Source: Kitasatospora sp. A2-31 (lineage in GTDB: Bacteria; Actinomycetota; Actinomycetes; Streptomycetales; Streptomycetaceae). Taken from it: 64,000 nucleotides of DNA. The number at the start of each line of letters is the position of its first letter. Within the stretch, counting starts at the first letter, position 1. The position numbers and the translations under genes were made by a program. The notes under the pieces are model-generated. The model was given only the letters and a program-made list of their open reading frames with translations. It was not told where the DNA came from and did no database searches. Positions 49,983 to 58,739 of the stretch are shown piece by piece. The stretch spans positions 43,985 to 107,984 of the forward strand of contig NZ_JAKNTA010000015.1 of NCBI RefSeq assembly GCF_022288725.1. The letters are read 5' to 3'.

Positions 49983-52406
49983 ATGCGTCGCTTGCCCGGC
50001 GGGCCGGAGCAGAAGCGCCGTGCCCGCCCCGAACCGACGGTGGTGCACCGCGCCGTCCGGGTGACGGCGGCCGCGTGCGCCGGCTTCTACGCCTTCCGCT
50101 ACGGCTTCCACCAGCCGGTGACGGCCACCTACGCGCTGTTCGGGGCCGTGGCGGTCGGGGTCCTGGCGCGGGTCGAGGGCGGTGCGCGCACCCGGGCGCG
50201 CACGCTGCTGCTCACCCTGCCGTCCGCCTGGGTGCTGATCTGCCTGGGCACCGCTCTGGCCGTCCACGCGTGGACGGCCGCGCTGGGCATGGCGGGCGTC
50301 GGGTTCGCGGTGTCCTTCGGCTCGGTGGGCGGGCCGCGGCTGGTGGGACTGGCCAACGGACTCCAGCTCTTCTACATCCTCCCCTGCTTCCCGCCGTACG
50401 CCCCGGACACCCTCCCGCACCGGCTGGCCGGCGTGACCGTGGGGCTGCTCCTGCTCGCCGCGGCCGAGCTGCTGCTCTGGCCGGAGCCCGCACCGCCGGA
50501 CTACCGCGACCGGCTGGCCCGCGCCGCCCGGGCGCTGGCCCGGTTGGCCGACCTCGCCGCCGCCGAGTGCGCCGGCCGCCGCCCGGCCCCCGCCGTCCCG
50601 ACCGGTCCCCACCCGCCCGGCCCGTCGGCGGGGCGCGCTCCGCCGACGCGCGGGCCGGCCGACGACGAGGACGACACGGCGGAGGCGAAGGAGGCCGCGG
50701 CCCGGCTGGACGAGCTGCGGCTCTCCCGGATCCCGATGACGGAGCGGCCCGCCGGGCCGGGCGCCGTCGACCGGGCCCTCACCCACAGCGGCACCGTTCT
50801 GCACGCCGTCGCCGCCGACCTCCAGCGGGTCCGCCGCTACAGCGCCCCGGGCGGTCCCTCCGCACTGGCGGCCGGACTGGTGGCCGCCACCGCGCAGGCC
50901 CTCCGCGCGGCCGCCGCCGGAGTGCGGCCGGGCGGCCCGCTGCCCTCCGCCCAGTCGATCGAGGCCCGCATCGCCGCCTTCGAGACCGCGCGCACCTCGT
51001 CCGCGCCCGTCGCGTCCACGGACGCCGACACCACCGACCGCGGCCCGGCCCCCGACCCGCCGTCCGGTGACGGCGACGGCGACGGCGACGGCGACCTTGG
51101 CCACGACGCTGAGCACGATGACCACCACGATCACGACGACCACCACGACGACCACGACCAGGGGCGAAGGGCGGTGGCGCGGCTGGTGCTCGGCTCGGCC
51201 GCGCTCAACGCCGCCGAGGGCGCCCGGTTCCTCACCCTCACCACCCGCACCGCCCGCCACGCGCCCCCACCTCCCGACGACACGCCCCCCGAGGAGCGTC
51301 CAGGCCCGTTCTGGTACGCCCACGAACCGGCCCCACTGCTCTGGTGGCGCCGCATCAGCGGCAATCTGACACCCCGCTCCGTCTACTTCCGCAACGCCCT
51401 GCGCACGGCCGGGGCCCTGAGCGCGGCCCGGCTGGTGGCCGGCGCCCTCGACCTCAGTCACGGCTTCTGGGTCCTGCTGGCGACCCTCACCCTGATGCGC
51501 ACCAGTGCCGCCGACACCCGGATGACGCTGCGCCCCGCTCTGGCCGGCACGGCCGGTGGCGCCCTCGTCACCGCCGTGCTGCTGATCGCGGTCGGCGAGC
51601 ACCCCGTCTTCTACGCCGCAGCGCTGCCGCCGGTGATGCTCTTCGCGTTCACCGCCGGCCCGGTGCTCGGACTCGCCTGGGCCCAGGGCACCTTCACGGT
51701 CGTGGTCGCCATGGTCTTCACCCAGCTGGCACCGGCCGGTTGGCGGCTGGCGGAGGCCCGCCTGGTCAACGTGGCCACCGGCGCGACGATCGGCATCCTC
51801 GCCGGGCTCTGCGCCTGGCCCAAGGGCGGCGGCCACGACCTGCGGCGTCGCACCGCCGAACTGCTCGACCAGAGCGCCGCCGCCCTGCGCGAGACCGTCG
51901 CCGTACTCACCGGGACGGGCCCGGCGCAGGGCGCCCTGCGCCGGGCGCGGCACTCCGCGCTGCTCACCGAGGCGCTCTACGCCCAGTACCGGAGCGAGCG
52001 GCACGACCCGGCCGAGGACGGCCCGGACTGGCAGGCGGCCGTGCGCGCCGGACAGCACACCGTCCGACGCGCCGAACCACTGCTGGTCCGCATCCCGCCC
52101 GGCGGCGCGGCGACCGGCCCCGAAGGGGCGGCCGCGCTGCTGGGACGCGCGGACCAGGTCGCGGCCGCGTTCCGCCGCCAGGGCGCGGCCCTGCGCATAC
52201 GCGCCCCCGCCGGCACCACGGACCACGAGCTGGCCGACGCCCGCACCGCCCTGCGCGACGCCCGACTGCTCGCCACCCGGACGCCGTCCGACGCCGCGGC
52301 GCTGGACGCCGTGGACGTGACCCTGTGGCTCTCCGGGCTGCTCGACGACCTGGAGCGCGTCGACAGCGGTGCGCCCGCCCGTCCCACCCCGGACGCGACC
52401 CGCTGA
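49983..52406 (+). CDS. FUSC-family inner-membrane protein with Asp/His-rich loop
   Basis: An 807-residue protein with two clusters of hydrophobic helices. The first is at the N-terminus (ATYALFGAVAVGVLARVEGG... to GVTVGLLLLAAAELLLWP). The second is near 475-610 (LDLSHGFWVLLATLTLMRTSAADTRMTLRPALAGTAGGAL), typical of FUSC/YccS-type proteins linked to efflux of aromatic acids. In the loop before the second cluster, near residues 360-400, lies a run of Gly-Asp pairs followed by His/Asp (HDAEHDDHHDHDDHHDDHDQ), a plausible metal-binding stretch. ATG 49983 follows GAGG. Confidence 0.85.
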   Translation: MRRLPGGPEQKRRARPEPTVVHRAVRVTAAACAGFYAFRYGFHQPVTATYALFGAVAVGVLARVEGGARTRARTLLLTLPSAWVLICLGTALAVHAWTAALGMAGVGFAVSFGSVGGPRLVGLANGLQLFYILPCFPPYAPDTLPHRLAGVTVGLLLLAAAELLLWPEPAPPDYRDRLARAARALARLADLAAAECAGRRPAPAVPTGPHPPGPSAGRAPPTRGPADDEDDTAEAKEAAARLDELRLSRIPMTERPAGPGAVDRALTHSGTVLHAVAADLQRVRRYSAPGGPSALAAGLVAATAQALRAAAAGVRPGGPLPSAQSIEARIAAFETARTSSAPVASTDADTTDRGPAPDPPSGDGDGDGDGDLGHDAEHDDHHDHDDHHDDHDQGRRAVARLVLGSAALNAAEGARFLTLTTRTARHAPPPPDDTPPEERPGPFWYAHEPAPLLWWRRISGNLTPRSVYFRNALRTAGALSAARLVAGALDLSHGFWVLLATLTLMRTSAADTRMTLRPALAGTAGGALVTAVLLIAVGEHPVFYAAALPPVMLFAFTAGPVLGLAWAQGTFTVVVAMVFTQLAPAGWRLAEARLVNVATGATIGILAGLCAWPKGGGHDLRRRTAELLDQSAAALRETVAVLTGTGPAQGALRRARHSALLTEALYAQYRSERHDPAEDGPDWQAAVRAGQHTVRRAEPLLVRIPPGGAATGPEGAAALLGRADQVAAAFRRQGAALRIRAPAGTTDHELADARTALRDARLLATRTPSDAAALDAVDVTLWLSGLLDDLERVDSGAPARPTPDATR

Positions 52407-52526
52407 CGCCCTTCGCCGAGCACGCCCGTGAACAGCCCGGGACCGATCGGCCCCCGGAGCCCCGTGCCGGAGCCCGTGCGCGGATTCCCGCTCCGGCCGG
52501 CCGCCGCCCGGCTAGCGTTGCTCCGT

Positions 52527-53429
52527 ATGACGCAGCCCAAGATCGAGATCACAGCCGAAGCCGTCCGAGAGCTGCTCCGCGAGCAGCACCCCGACCTGGC
52601 CGATCGCCCGGTGACGTTCGGTGCGCGCGGCTGGGACAGCCAGCTGTGGCGGCTCGGCGACGACCTCGCCGTCCGCCTGCCCTGGGCGACGGACTCCGCG
52701 GACGCCCTGCTGCGCAAGGAGCACGCCTGGGTGCCCGGCCTCGCTCCGCAGCTGCCCCTGCCGGTGCCCGTCCCGCAACGGCTCGGCGAGCCCTCCGACC
52801 GGTTCGCTCGGCACTGGACCGTCACCACCTGGGTACCCGGAGATCCCGCCGACCGCGCCCCCGTCACCCGGGGCGCGGAGGCCGCCGGCGCCCTGGCCGC
52901 GTTCCTGACGGCCCTTCACCGGCCCGCCCCGGAGGGCGCGCCCGCCGGCCGCGGCCGTGGTGGGCCGCTGGCCGAGCACGCCGAGGGGTTCGCCCGGGCA
53001 CTCGCCGAGGCGACGGAACTGGGTCTCGTCCCCGACCCGGACGCCGCGCGTGCGGTCTGGGAGGACGCCGCCGCCGCGCCCGTGTGGACCGGCCCGGCGC
53101 TGTGGCTGCACGGCGACCTCCACCCGGCCAACGTCCTCACCGCGGAGGGCACCATCTGCGGCGTGATCGACTTCGGCGACCTCTGCGCGGGCGATCCGGC
53201 CTGCGACCTCGCCGCCCCCTGGATCCTCCTCCCGGACGGCGCAGCCGACGACTTCCACCGGGCCTACGGGGCGGCCCTGCGCCGCGCCCGCGGCTGGGCG
53301 CTCCTGCGCGCCCTCGGCGGCCTCCTCATCGGCGAGGCCGGCCGCCTCGGCCGCCCCGGCGGCCAGCCCACCTGGGCCCCACCGGCCGCCGCCTCCCTCC
53401 GCCGCCTCGTCGCGACGGCCCACCGCTGA
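52527..53429 (+). CDS. Aminoglycoside-phosphotransferase-fold kinase
   Basis: A 300-residue APH-family protein. The start (FGARGWDSQLWRLGDDLAVRLPW) is the nucleotide-binding lobe, the catalytic loop is LWLHGDLHPANVL, and the metal Asp lies in GVIDFGDLCAGDPACDLA. Such proteins phosphorylate aminoglycosides, macrolides or small cell metabolites; the substrate here is unknown. It may be leaderless or have a weak ribosome site (TAGCGT 8 bases before the ATG). A strong terminator follows. Confidence 0.88.
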   Translation: MTQPKIEITAEAVRELLREQHPDLADRPVTFGARGWDSQLWRLGDDLAVRLPWATDSADALLRKEHAWVPGLAPQLPLPVPVPQRLGEPSDRFARHWTVTTWVPGDPADRAPVTRGAEAAGALAAFLTALHRPAPEGAPAGRGRGGPLAEHAEGFARALAEATELGLVPDPDAARAVWEDAAAAPVWTGPALWLHGDLHPANVLTAEGTICGVIDFGDLCAGDPACDLAAPWILLPDGAADDFHRAYGAALRRARGWALLRALGGLLIGEAGRLGRPGGQPTWAPPAAASLRRLVATAHR

Positions 53430-53460
53430 CCGGAAGCCGGCACGGAGGCCGAGCCGGGCC

Positions 53461-53503
53461 GCGCGGAGCGGGAAGTCGGCCTGCCCGACTTCCCGCTCCG
53501 CGC
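53461..53503 (+). terminator. Terminator after the phosphotransferase gene
   Basis: A perfect 19-base stem (GCGCGGAGCGGGAAGTCGG with its complement) and a 5-base loop, 32 bases after the stop. The arm CGACTTCCCGCTCCGC recurs exactly at 56282-56297. Confidence 0.88.
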
Positions 53504-53645
53504 CGCGGGACTCCCCCGGCCGGTCGGCGTGCCGCACGCGGCGCGGCCGCACTCACCCCGCCAGACTGAGGCCGGATGTGCGCCCGCCCGCGTGGCGGTA
53601 CCGGCGATTCTCTGAACAAGGCGATTCTGGACAAGGAGTGCAGGC

Positions 53646-53891
53646 GTGACGGAGCGACCCGAGAGCAACGACACCATCCCGGCGGAGTTCGACGGACTCG
53701 TGGGGGAGTTCCGCGATCTGCTCGCGAAGTACCCCCAGGCGGCCGGACACTTCTCGCTCGCCTACCACCCCGCGGGGGGTGACGGCCCGAACCTGAGCAC
53801 CCCGAAGACGGCGGGATTCATTCAGCCCGTCTTCGAATGCGAGAAGATCGACGAGGGATTCATCGTGTGCAGGCGCGTCGACGAGCAGTGA
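53646..53891 (+). CDS. Small unknown protein
   Basis: An 81-residue protein, MTERPESNDTIPAEFDGLVG..., with a short helix (GEFRDLLAKYPQAAGHFSLAY) and a C-terminus FECEKIDEGFIVCRRVDEQ. GTG 53646 follows AAGGAG at good distance. I do not recognise the family. Confidence 0.7.
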   Translation: MTERPESNDTIPAEFDGLVGEFRDLLAKYPQAAGHFSLAYHPAGGDGPNLSTPKTAGFIQPVFECEKIDEGFIVCRRVDEQ

Positions 53892-53935
53892 CGGGCGGTG
53901 AGCTCGAACCGGCTGACCGCCCACCCCGCCCGTCA
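53889..53935 (+). terminator. Hairpin overlapping the stop of the small gene
   Basis: TGACGGGCG and CGCCCGTCA form a 9-base stem that includes the stop codon. An inner GCGGT/ACCGC pair adds to it. Confidence 0.5.
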
Positions 53936-54130
53936 CCGGCCGGTACACGCGCGAGGACTCGACGGTGGTGCGGCGGTCGACCCGGCCCGAGAAGTCGTCC
54001 GGTCGCGACCAGGGCATGCCTTCCAGTGGCTCGGCTCGGATCCTTGGGCGGGTAACTTGTAGGCTGCCCGACTGGTCTTGATCACTGTCGTGGATGTGCA
54101 GCCTGCTGCACATGAAGGAGGGGTTGGCGC

Positions 54131-54520
54131 GTGGCGGAGAAGCCTGTGCGGAATTCGGTGTCGCTGGGTGTGTTCCTCGCGGTGGCGGCTCACCCCGGGG
54201 CGGCGTTCAGCGCTGTCGAGCTGGCGGGTCGCGGCATTACCGCGGACGCGGCCGCGAACCGTTGGGTGCTGGAGGTCGGGAAGTCTTCCTTGGACAGCTT
54301 CACCCTGTGCGACAAGATGATCGAGTTCGGCACGATGGAGGATCAGCTCGTTGAACTGTGGCAGGAGCATGGGACCGGCGAGGTTGACGCGGCGGCTTTC
54401 GAAACCCGTCTGGCGGAGATCGTCGAAGCCATGGAGAAGTGGCCGTCCCTCCCGGATGGGCCCGTGGAGGACTTCTCACGCCGCCTTCGTCGGGTACTTG
54501 GTCCAGGCACGGATGGGTGA
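54131..54520 (+). CDS. Unknown protein, C-terminus read from IS remnant
   Basis: A 129-residue frame starting at GTG 54131 behind GAAGGAGGGG. It has a hydrophobic helix (SLGVFLAVAAHPGAAFSAVELAG) and an acidic helical end. The last 15 or so residues (SRRLRRVLGPGTDG) come from DNA that on the other strand encodes the end of a decayed IS630 transposase. The natural C-terminus has probably been lost by insertion. The family is not recognised. Confidence 0.55.
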   Translation: MAEKPVRNSVSLGVFLAVAAHPGAAFSAVELAGRGITADAAANRWVLEVGKSSLDSFTLCDKMIEFGTMEDQLVELWQEHGTGEVDAAAFETRLAEIVEAMEKWPSLPDGPVEDFSRRLRRVLGPGTDG

Positions 54521-55149
54521 TTCGGGGGCGAAGTTGGTCTTCGGCTCGGCTCGGACGTTGCGCGAGCACCACGTACAACTTCTCTCCGGGCCACGGGGCA
54601 CACAGGGCTTGAGCAGCGACAGGAACTCGCGCCGCCGTTTTCGCTGACGGATGCGGTAGTACATCTGCCGGTGGCGCGGTCGAGGGCGGCGAGCATGTGC
54701 ATTACGCCGTCGTAGCGGTTGTGGGTGGCCCGCAGCCGGCGCGGGGAGCATACCGGTCGCCATGCCCTGCCTTTGCGGGACATCAGGTTCAGCGATCGTC
54801 GCCGGGCGGAGGGTCGTAGAGGTCCAGGATCCGGCGCATCTTGGCAATGACGTCGGGGTTGTTCGGAGACTTCCAGGTCGTGGCTGTCTGCCAGGAGACC
54901 TCAGTGCGTCGAACCCCCGCTCATTGAACGCGTGGATGACGTCGCGCGCGTAGTTGGCGCTGACCCGTATCAATGAGGGGATGTCCGGCACGGATTGGCT
55001 TGTGCGGACATCAGCACGACGATTGCCCGTCGCAGCTTCACCAGATCCTTGGCGGTTCGGCTGATCCGCTGCAGCCGACGCCCTTCCTCCACGTTCACCG
55101 GCCGGACGAACACTCCCGGACGAAGCCCCACGACCACCTCCCCGGTCAC
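54476..55149 (-). pseudogene. Decayed IS630-family transposase
   Basis: The N-terminus (VEEGRRLQRISRTAKDLVKL, then RAIVVLMSAQ) is readable in one frame up to about 54985. The helix-turn-helix (IPSLIRVSANYARDVIHAFN, then ERGFDALRSPG) continues in another frame. After further damage, MYYRIRQRKRRREFLSLLKP and the C-terminal SPIRAWTKYPTKAA remain. A normal IS630 transposase is about 350 residues. This remnant is frameshifted and lacks most of the catalytic DDE domain, so it is inactive. I could not define terminal inverted repeats. Confidence 0.82.
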
Positions 55150-55192
55150 AGCCCGGAGGCAGCGTGCCGTGCAGCGGATCCGAGACGAGCTA

Positions 55193-56200
55193 CTAAGCCA
55201 GGCGGCGCGCCTCCAGGAGGTAGGTGAAGCAGCTTGGGGCCTTGGCCGGTGGCGTGAAGCCGGCTGCCGCTCCGGAGAGGGCGACCAGCGCACCTACGGG
55301 ATCGGCCTGGTGCAAGGTCCAGGCTGCGCCGGCGCCGGCGAGAGCCAGCGACACCAGCGGGCGGCCCCACGCCCGTCGGGCCCGCCGGAGCGCGGCGGCC
55401 TGGTCGCCGATCGCCTCGGATCGGTCACGCACCAGCCGCTCGCGGTCCGCCGGGTGCTCGACGCCCTCGAGCTCACCGACGAACCTGCGCAGGTCTCGGG
55501 CGTAGGCGCGGTAGGCGCTCCCGTGCTCGCGACGGTAGTCGATGATCTCGTCGAGCGGCACCCGGGAGAGGTCGACGCCGGTGTCCACCAGATCGCGGTG
55601 CAGGACGAACGACGTGGGACCGACCTGCTCGGCCGTGGCGGCCGTCGTGCGACCACCCGATCCGGGCAAGTCACCGACCAGGTGGAGGCGGTGATCGGAG
55701 ATCCGTCGCTGCGCGGCGAGTCCCAGGGCCATGAGGACGGCCGCGCTGGTGTCTTGAGACATCTCGATCATGTCCGGCCCCAGATCGGGGCGGCGCCGGA
55801 CCGCTGCGCCCTTCTCCCCCATCTCCGCCAGGAGCGCGGCCCTCAGGTCCTCGGGGCCGATATGGTGATCGGTCAGCGGAACCCGGTACTGGCGCGAGCC
55901 CTCGGCTGAGGCGGCAAGACCGGAGATCAGGCTCCGGTCGACGCTCTCCTGGATCAGGCGGGCGCCGTCGGCGTCGAGCCAGGCCTGGGGCTCCCGGTTG
56001 TGCAGCAGACCCGCGGCGCGCAGTTGGCCGGCCAACCGGTCCTCGCGAGCCACCACCTCCCGGAAGTGGTTGTCGGGCAGCAGGAGGGCGAAGCCGTCGA
56101 AGTAGAGCAGCAGGCTCTTCATCCGCCCCGCGAGCGCACTGTCCCAGATCCAGCCCGAACAGTAGTGCGCCAGCTCGAGTGGCTTGCCCTCGGTACTCAT
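55193..56200 (-). CDS. Unknown protein, DUF6236-like
   Basis: A 335-residue protein beginning MSTEGKPLELAHYCSGWIWD, with LLYFDGFALLLPDNHF and VPLTDHHIGPEDLRAALLAEMGE. It has two hydrophobic segments near the C-terminus (GRPLVSLALAGAGAAWTL; PVGALVALSGAAAGFT). The length and N-terminal pattern recall a DUF6236-type family, but I am unsure. No function can be assigned. It borders the IS remnant. Confidence 0.55.
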   Translation of the reverse strand: MSTEGKPLELAHYCSGWIWDSALAGRMKSLLLYFDGFALLLPDNHFREVVAREDRLAGQLRAAGLLHNREPQAWLDADGARLIQESVDRSLISGLAASAEGSRQYRVPLTDHHIGPEDLRAALLAEMGEKGAAVRRRPDLGPDMIEMSQDTSAAVLMALGLAAQRRISDHRLHLVGDLPGSGGRTTAATAEQVGPTSFVLHRDLVDTGVDLSRVPLDEIIDYRREHGSAYRAYARDLRRFVGELEGVEHPADRERLVRDRSEAIGDQAAALRRARRAWGRPLVSLALAGAGAAWTLHQADPVGALVALSGAAAGFTPPAKAPSCFTYLLEARRLA

Positions 56201-56265
56201 CCCAGCAGTCTGGCAGCGGGCCTTGATCGCGCGGGGGTGATCCGGTGAATCGCCCTGCCCGGCGT

Positions 56266-56290
56266 GGGAAGTCGGCCGGTTCGACTTCCC
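56266..56290 (-). terminator. Hairpin after the alpha/beta hydrolase gene
   Basis: GGGAAGTCG and CGACTTCCC form a 9-base stem with a 7-base loop, about 35 bases after the hydrolase stop. The right arm and following bases match the terminator at 53485-53502. Confidence 0.6.
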
Positions 56291-56323
56291 GCTCCGCCCG
56301 CGCGCGGCGTCGTCCGGTCGCTC

Positions 56324-57088
56324 CTACAGGTGGCGGGCGAGGAAGAGCTCGGAGGCCGTCACCTCGAAGTCGGGGAGCTCCAGGTGGCCCCCGGGGTTGG
56401 CGTGCAGGGTCTTCTCCCCGGAGGGGAAGGCGTCGAAGAGGGCGAGGGCCGCCTCCCGCGGGACGAGTTCGTCGTCCCACTGCACCAGGAACTCGACCGG
56501 GACGGTGACCCGGCGGGCCGCCTCGGTCAGCGAGTCGTGGCCGGCCAGACCGAACACGCCCGCGGTGATCCGGGGGTCGGCCGCGGCCAGCGGAACGCCG
56601 ATCACGGTGCCCAGCGACAGGCCCCAGAAGCCGACCGGGCCGTCCGGGCCGACGGCGTCGAGCCTGCGCAACGCGTCGATCACGGCCTGCCATTCGGGCA
56701 CGGCCTGCTCGGCGAGGGCCGCGGTGTGCCGGGCGACGTCTGCGCTGACCGGCCGGCCCGTCGCCAGGAGCTCCCCGATCTCGGTGGCGAACCGTTCGTC
56801 CTGTGCCGTCCGCGGCCGCTCCCCGTGCCCGGGTGCGTCGATGGCCGCGACGGCGAAGCCGTACCGGGTGGCGCAGCGGCCGGCACGGGCCACCAGGCCC
56901 GGGGCCAGCTTGTGCTGGCCACCGCCGTGGCCGAGCAGCACCAGCGGCCGGCCGGTGGGCGTAGCGGCCACGTCGGCGGGCGAGCCGGTGGGCGAGCCGG
57001 CCGGCAGCCAGAGGACGCCGGGGACGCCGTCGAGGGTGAAGCGGCGCTCCGTGACGCCGTCCGCGGTCGACTCCGAGGTGAAGCGCAC
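56324..57088 (-). CDS. Alpha/beta hydrolase (dienelactone-hydrolase-like)
   Basis: A 254-residue hydrolase. VLLGHGGGQHK is the oxyanion region, IDAPGHGER the conserved strand-turn, GFWGLSLGTVIG the nucleophile elbow (Ser), WDDELVP the acid, and NPGGHLEL holds the catalytic His. The substrate is unknown. The start is GTG 57088. Confidence 0.87.
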   Translation of the reverse strand: MRFTSESTADGVTERRFTLDGVPGVLWLPAGSPTGSPADVAATPTGRPLVLLGHGGGQHKLAPGLVARAGRCATRYGFAVAAIDAPGHGERPRTAQDERFATEIGELLATGRPVSADVARHTAALAEQAVPEWQAVIDALRRLDAVGPDGPVGFWGLSLGTVIGVPLAAADPRITAGVFGLAGHDSLTEAARRVTVPVEFLVQWDDELVPREAALALFDAFPSGEKTLHANPGGHLELPDFEVTASELFLARHL

Positions 57089-57307
57089 GGGTGTCGTCGC
57101 CTTTCGGGTGCGTGCGGGAGTGGCGCGTTCGGAGGACCGACCACACCGGGATCCGAACGTCCGGAGGCCTGAGGGAACGGAGGTCCGGACGTCTCATGAT
57201 GGCGGCCACCGTCGGCCGCCGGAACGCCGGGGTCCGCTCCCCGGCCCGCCCCCTTCCCCTGACGTTCCCCTGACGGCACCCTGCGCTCGGTTCGCATACG
57301 GGCCCAT

Positions 57308-57323
57308 GGCAGGATACTTGCGA
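57308..57323. promoter_or_regulatory. Putative GapR site upstream of gapR
   Basis: GGCAGGATACTTGCGA matches the two direct repeats in front of gap at 14 of 16 positions with site 2. It lies about 80 bases before gapR and suggests autoregulation. Confidence 0.5.
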
Positions 57324-57400
57324 CAGTCGGCATTCAGGTCAGGACAAGGACCGGGATACGACCGCCAGGCGCCGGAGGCACGGGAGTGGAGGAGAGACCG

Positions 57401-58357
57401 ATGGCCCGCAGGAAGCACCGCGTCGCCGTGCTCGTGCTGGACGGCGCGAAGCCGCTCGACGTGGGCATCCCGGCCCAGGTGTTCTCCACCCGGCCGAGCA
57501 TGCCCTACGAGGTGCGGGTCTGCGGCGCCGCCCCCGGGCTGGTGACCGGCGGCGACGGGCTGGCGTACCACGTGGCCGACGGGCTCGACGCCCTGGAGCA
57601 GGCCGACACCGTCTTCGTCCCGGGCTACCGGGACCCGGCGACCACCGCGCCGCCGGCGGCGGTGGTCGAGTCGCTCGTGGCCGCCCACGACCGGGGCGCC
57701 CGGCTGGCGGCCATCTCCACGGGTGCGTTCGCGCTGGCGGCGACGGGCCTGCTCGACGGCCGGAAGGCGACGACGCACTGGCACTACACCAAGGCGCTCG
57801 CCGAGCAGCACCCGCTGGTGTCGGTCGACGAGAACGTGCTGTTCGTCGACGAGGGCGACATGCTCACCTCGGCGGGCGCCGCCTCGGGCATCGACCTCTG
57901 TCTGCACCTGGTGCGGCGCGACCACGGGGTCGGGCTCTCCAACCACGTGGCGAGGCGGCTGGTGGCCGCCCCCTACCGCAGCGGCGGGCAGGCGCAGTAC
58001 GTGCCGCGCAGCGTGCCCGAGCCGCTCGGCGACCTGTTCGCGGACACCCGGGAGTGGGCCCTGGCCCACCTGTCCGAGCCGCTGACCCTCGAAACGCTCG
58101 CCCGGATCGCCCGGGTCTCGGCCCGGACGTTCTCCCGGCGGTTCGTCGAGGACACCGGCTACACGCCCATGCAGTGGGTGCTGCGGGCCCGCGTCGACCT
58201 GGCCCGCGAACTGCTCGAACGCACCGACCTGGGCGTCGAGCAGATAGCCGACCGGGTCGGACTCGGCACCGGCGCCAACCTGCGGCTGCACTTCCAGCGC
58301 ATCCTCGGCACCTCGCCCACGGAGTACCGGCACACCTTCGCGGCCCCGACCGCCTGA
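57401..58357 (+). CDS. gapR: GlxA-type AraC regulator, probable GapR
   Basis: A 318-residue regulator with an N-terminal DJ-1/PfpI-like domain (RVAVLVLDGAKPLDVGIPAQVF...; the elbow reads AISTGAFALA with no Cys, so not enzymatic). The C-terminal AraC/XylS domain (LETLARIARVSARTFSRRFVEDTGYTPMQWVLRARVDLARELL...ADRVGLGTGANLRLHF) carries two helix-turn-helices. In Streptomyces aureofaciens an AraC-type activator gene, gapR, lies directly upstream of gap. The same order here, with shared DNA repeats, supports the name. ATG 57401 follows GGAGGAG. Confidence 0.82.
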   Translation: MARRKHRVAVLVLDGAKPLDVGIPAQVFSTRPSMPYEVRVCGAAPGLVTGGDGLAYHVADGLDALEQADTVFVPGYRDPATTAPPAAVVESLVAAHDRGARLAAISTGAFALAATGLLDGRKATTHWHYTKALAEQHPLVSVDENVLFVDEGDMLTSAGAASGIDLCLHLVRRDHGVGLSNHVARRLVAAPYRSGGQAQYVPRSVPEPLGDLFADTREWALAHLSEPLTLETLARIARVSARTFSRRFVEDTGYTPMQWVLRARVDLARELLERTDLGVEQIADRVGLGTGANLRLHFQRILGTSPTEYRHTFAAPTA

Positions 58358-58605
58358 CCGACGGACGGCTGCGGCTCGACCGCCCGGCCCGCCCGACCGA
58401 CGGCCGCGACTCGGCCGCCTGCACGCCACACCTCGACGACCGGAGCGCTCCCCGACGGCCGGGCCGTCGCGCCCGCCGCCTTCGCCCCCGCCCCGAAACG
58501 CCGCCGCACCGACCCACGCGACCCGACATCCGTGCTGGTCGGGCCACTTGGACCTGCCCTGACCCGCCACCCCCAGGGGGTCGCCGAGCGGCGCCCCGCG
58601 GCAGT
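58358..58605. other. Intergenic region before the gap promoter
   Basis: GC-rich, no gene or hairpin recognised. Confidence 0.35.
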
Positions 58606-58654
58606 GGCGAGATCCTTGCGCTGGTTGGCGAGGATCATGGCGAGATACTTGCGC
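58606..58654. promoter_or_regulatory. Two direct repeats in the gap promoter
   Basis: GGCGAGATCCTTGCGC (58606-58621) and GGCGAGATACTTGCGC (58639-58654) differ at one base and are 33 bases apart, about three helical turns. They lie some 90 bases before the gap ATG. An AraC-type dimer would fit such sites. Confidence 0.65.
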
Positions 58655-58739
58655 ACCCTGTCATTCCTGCCCCTGTCGGGCGAGCTCCCGGCTGCCGATC
58701 ATGGATGGCGAAACGACCGGTATCCGGAAGGAAGCCTCC

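Noticed and set aside
54131..54520. 129-residue frame as part of the IS element
   Set aside because: It runs on the opposite strand and only its last codons overlap the transposase remnant.
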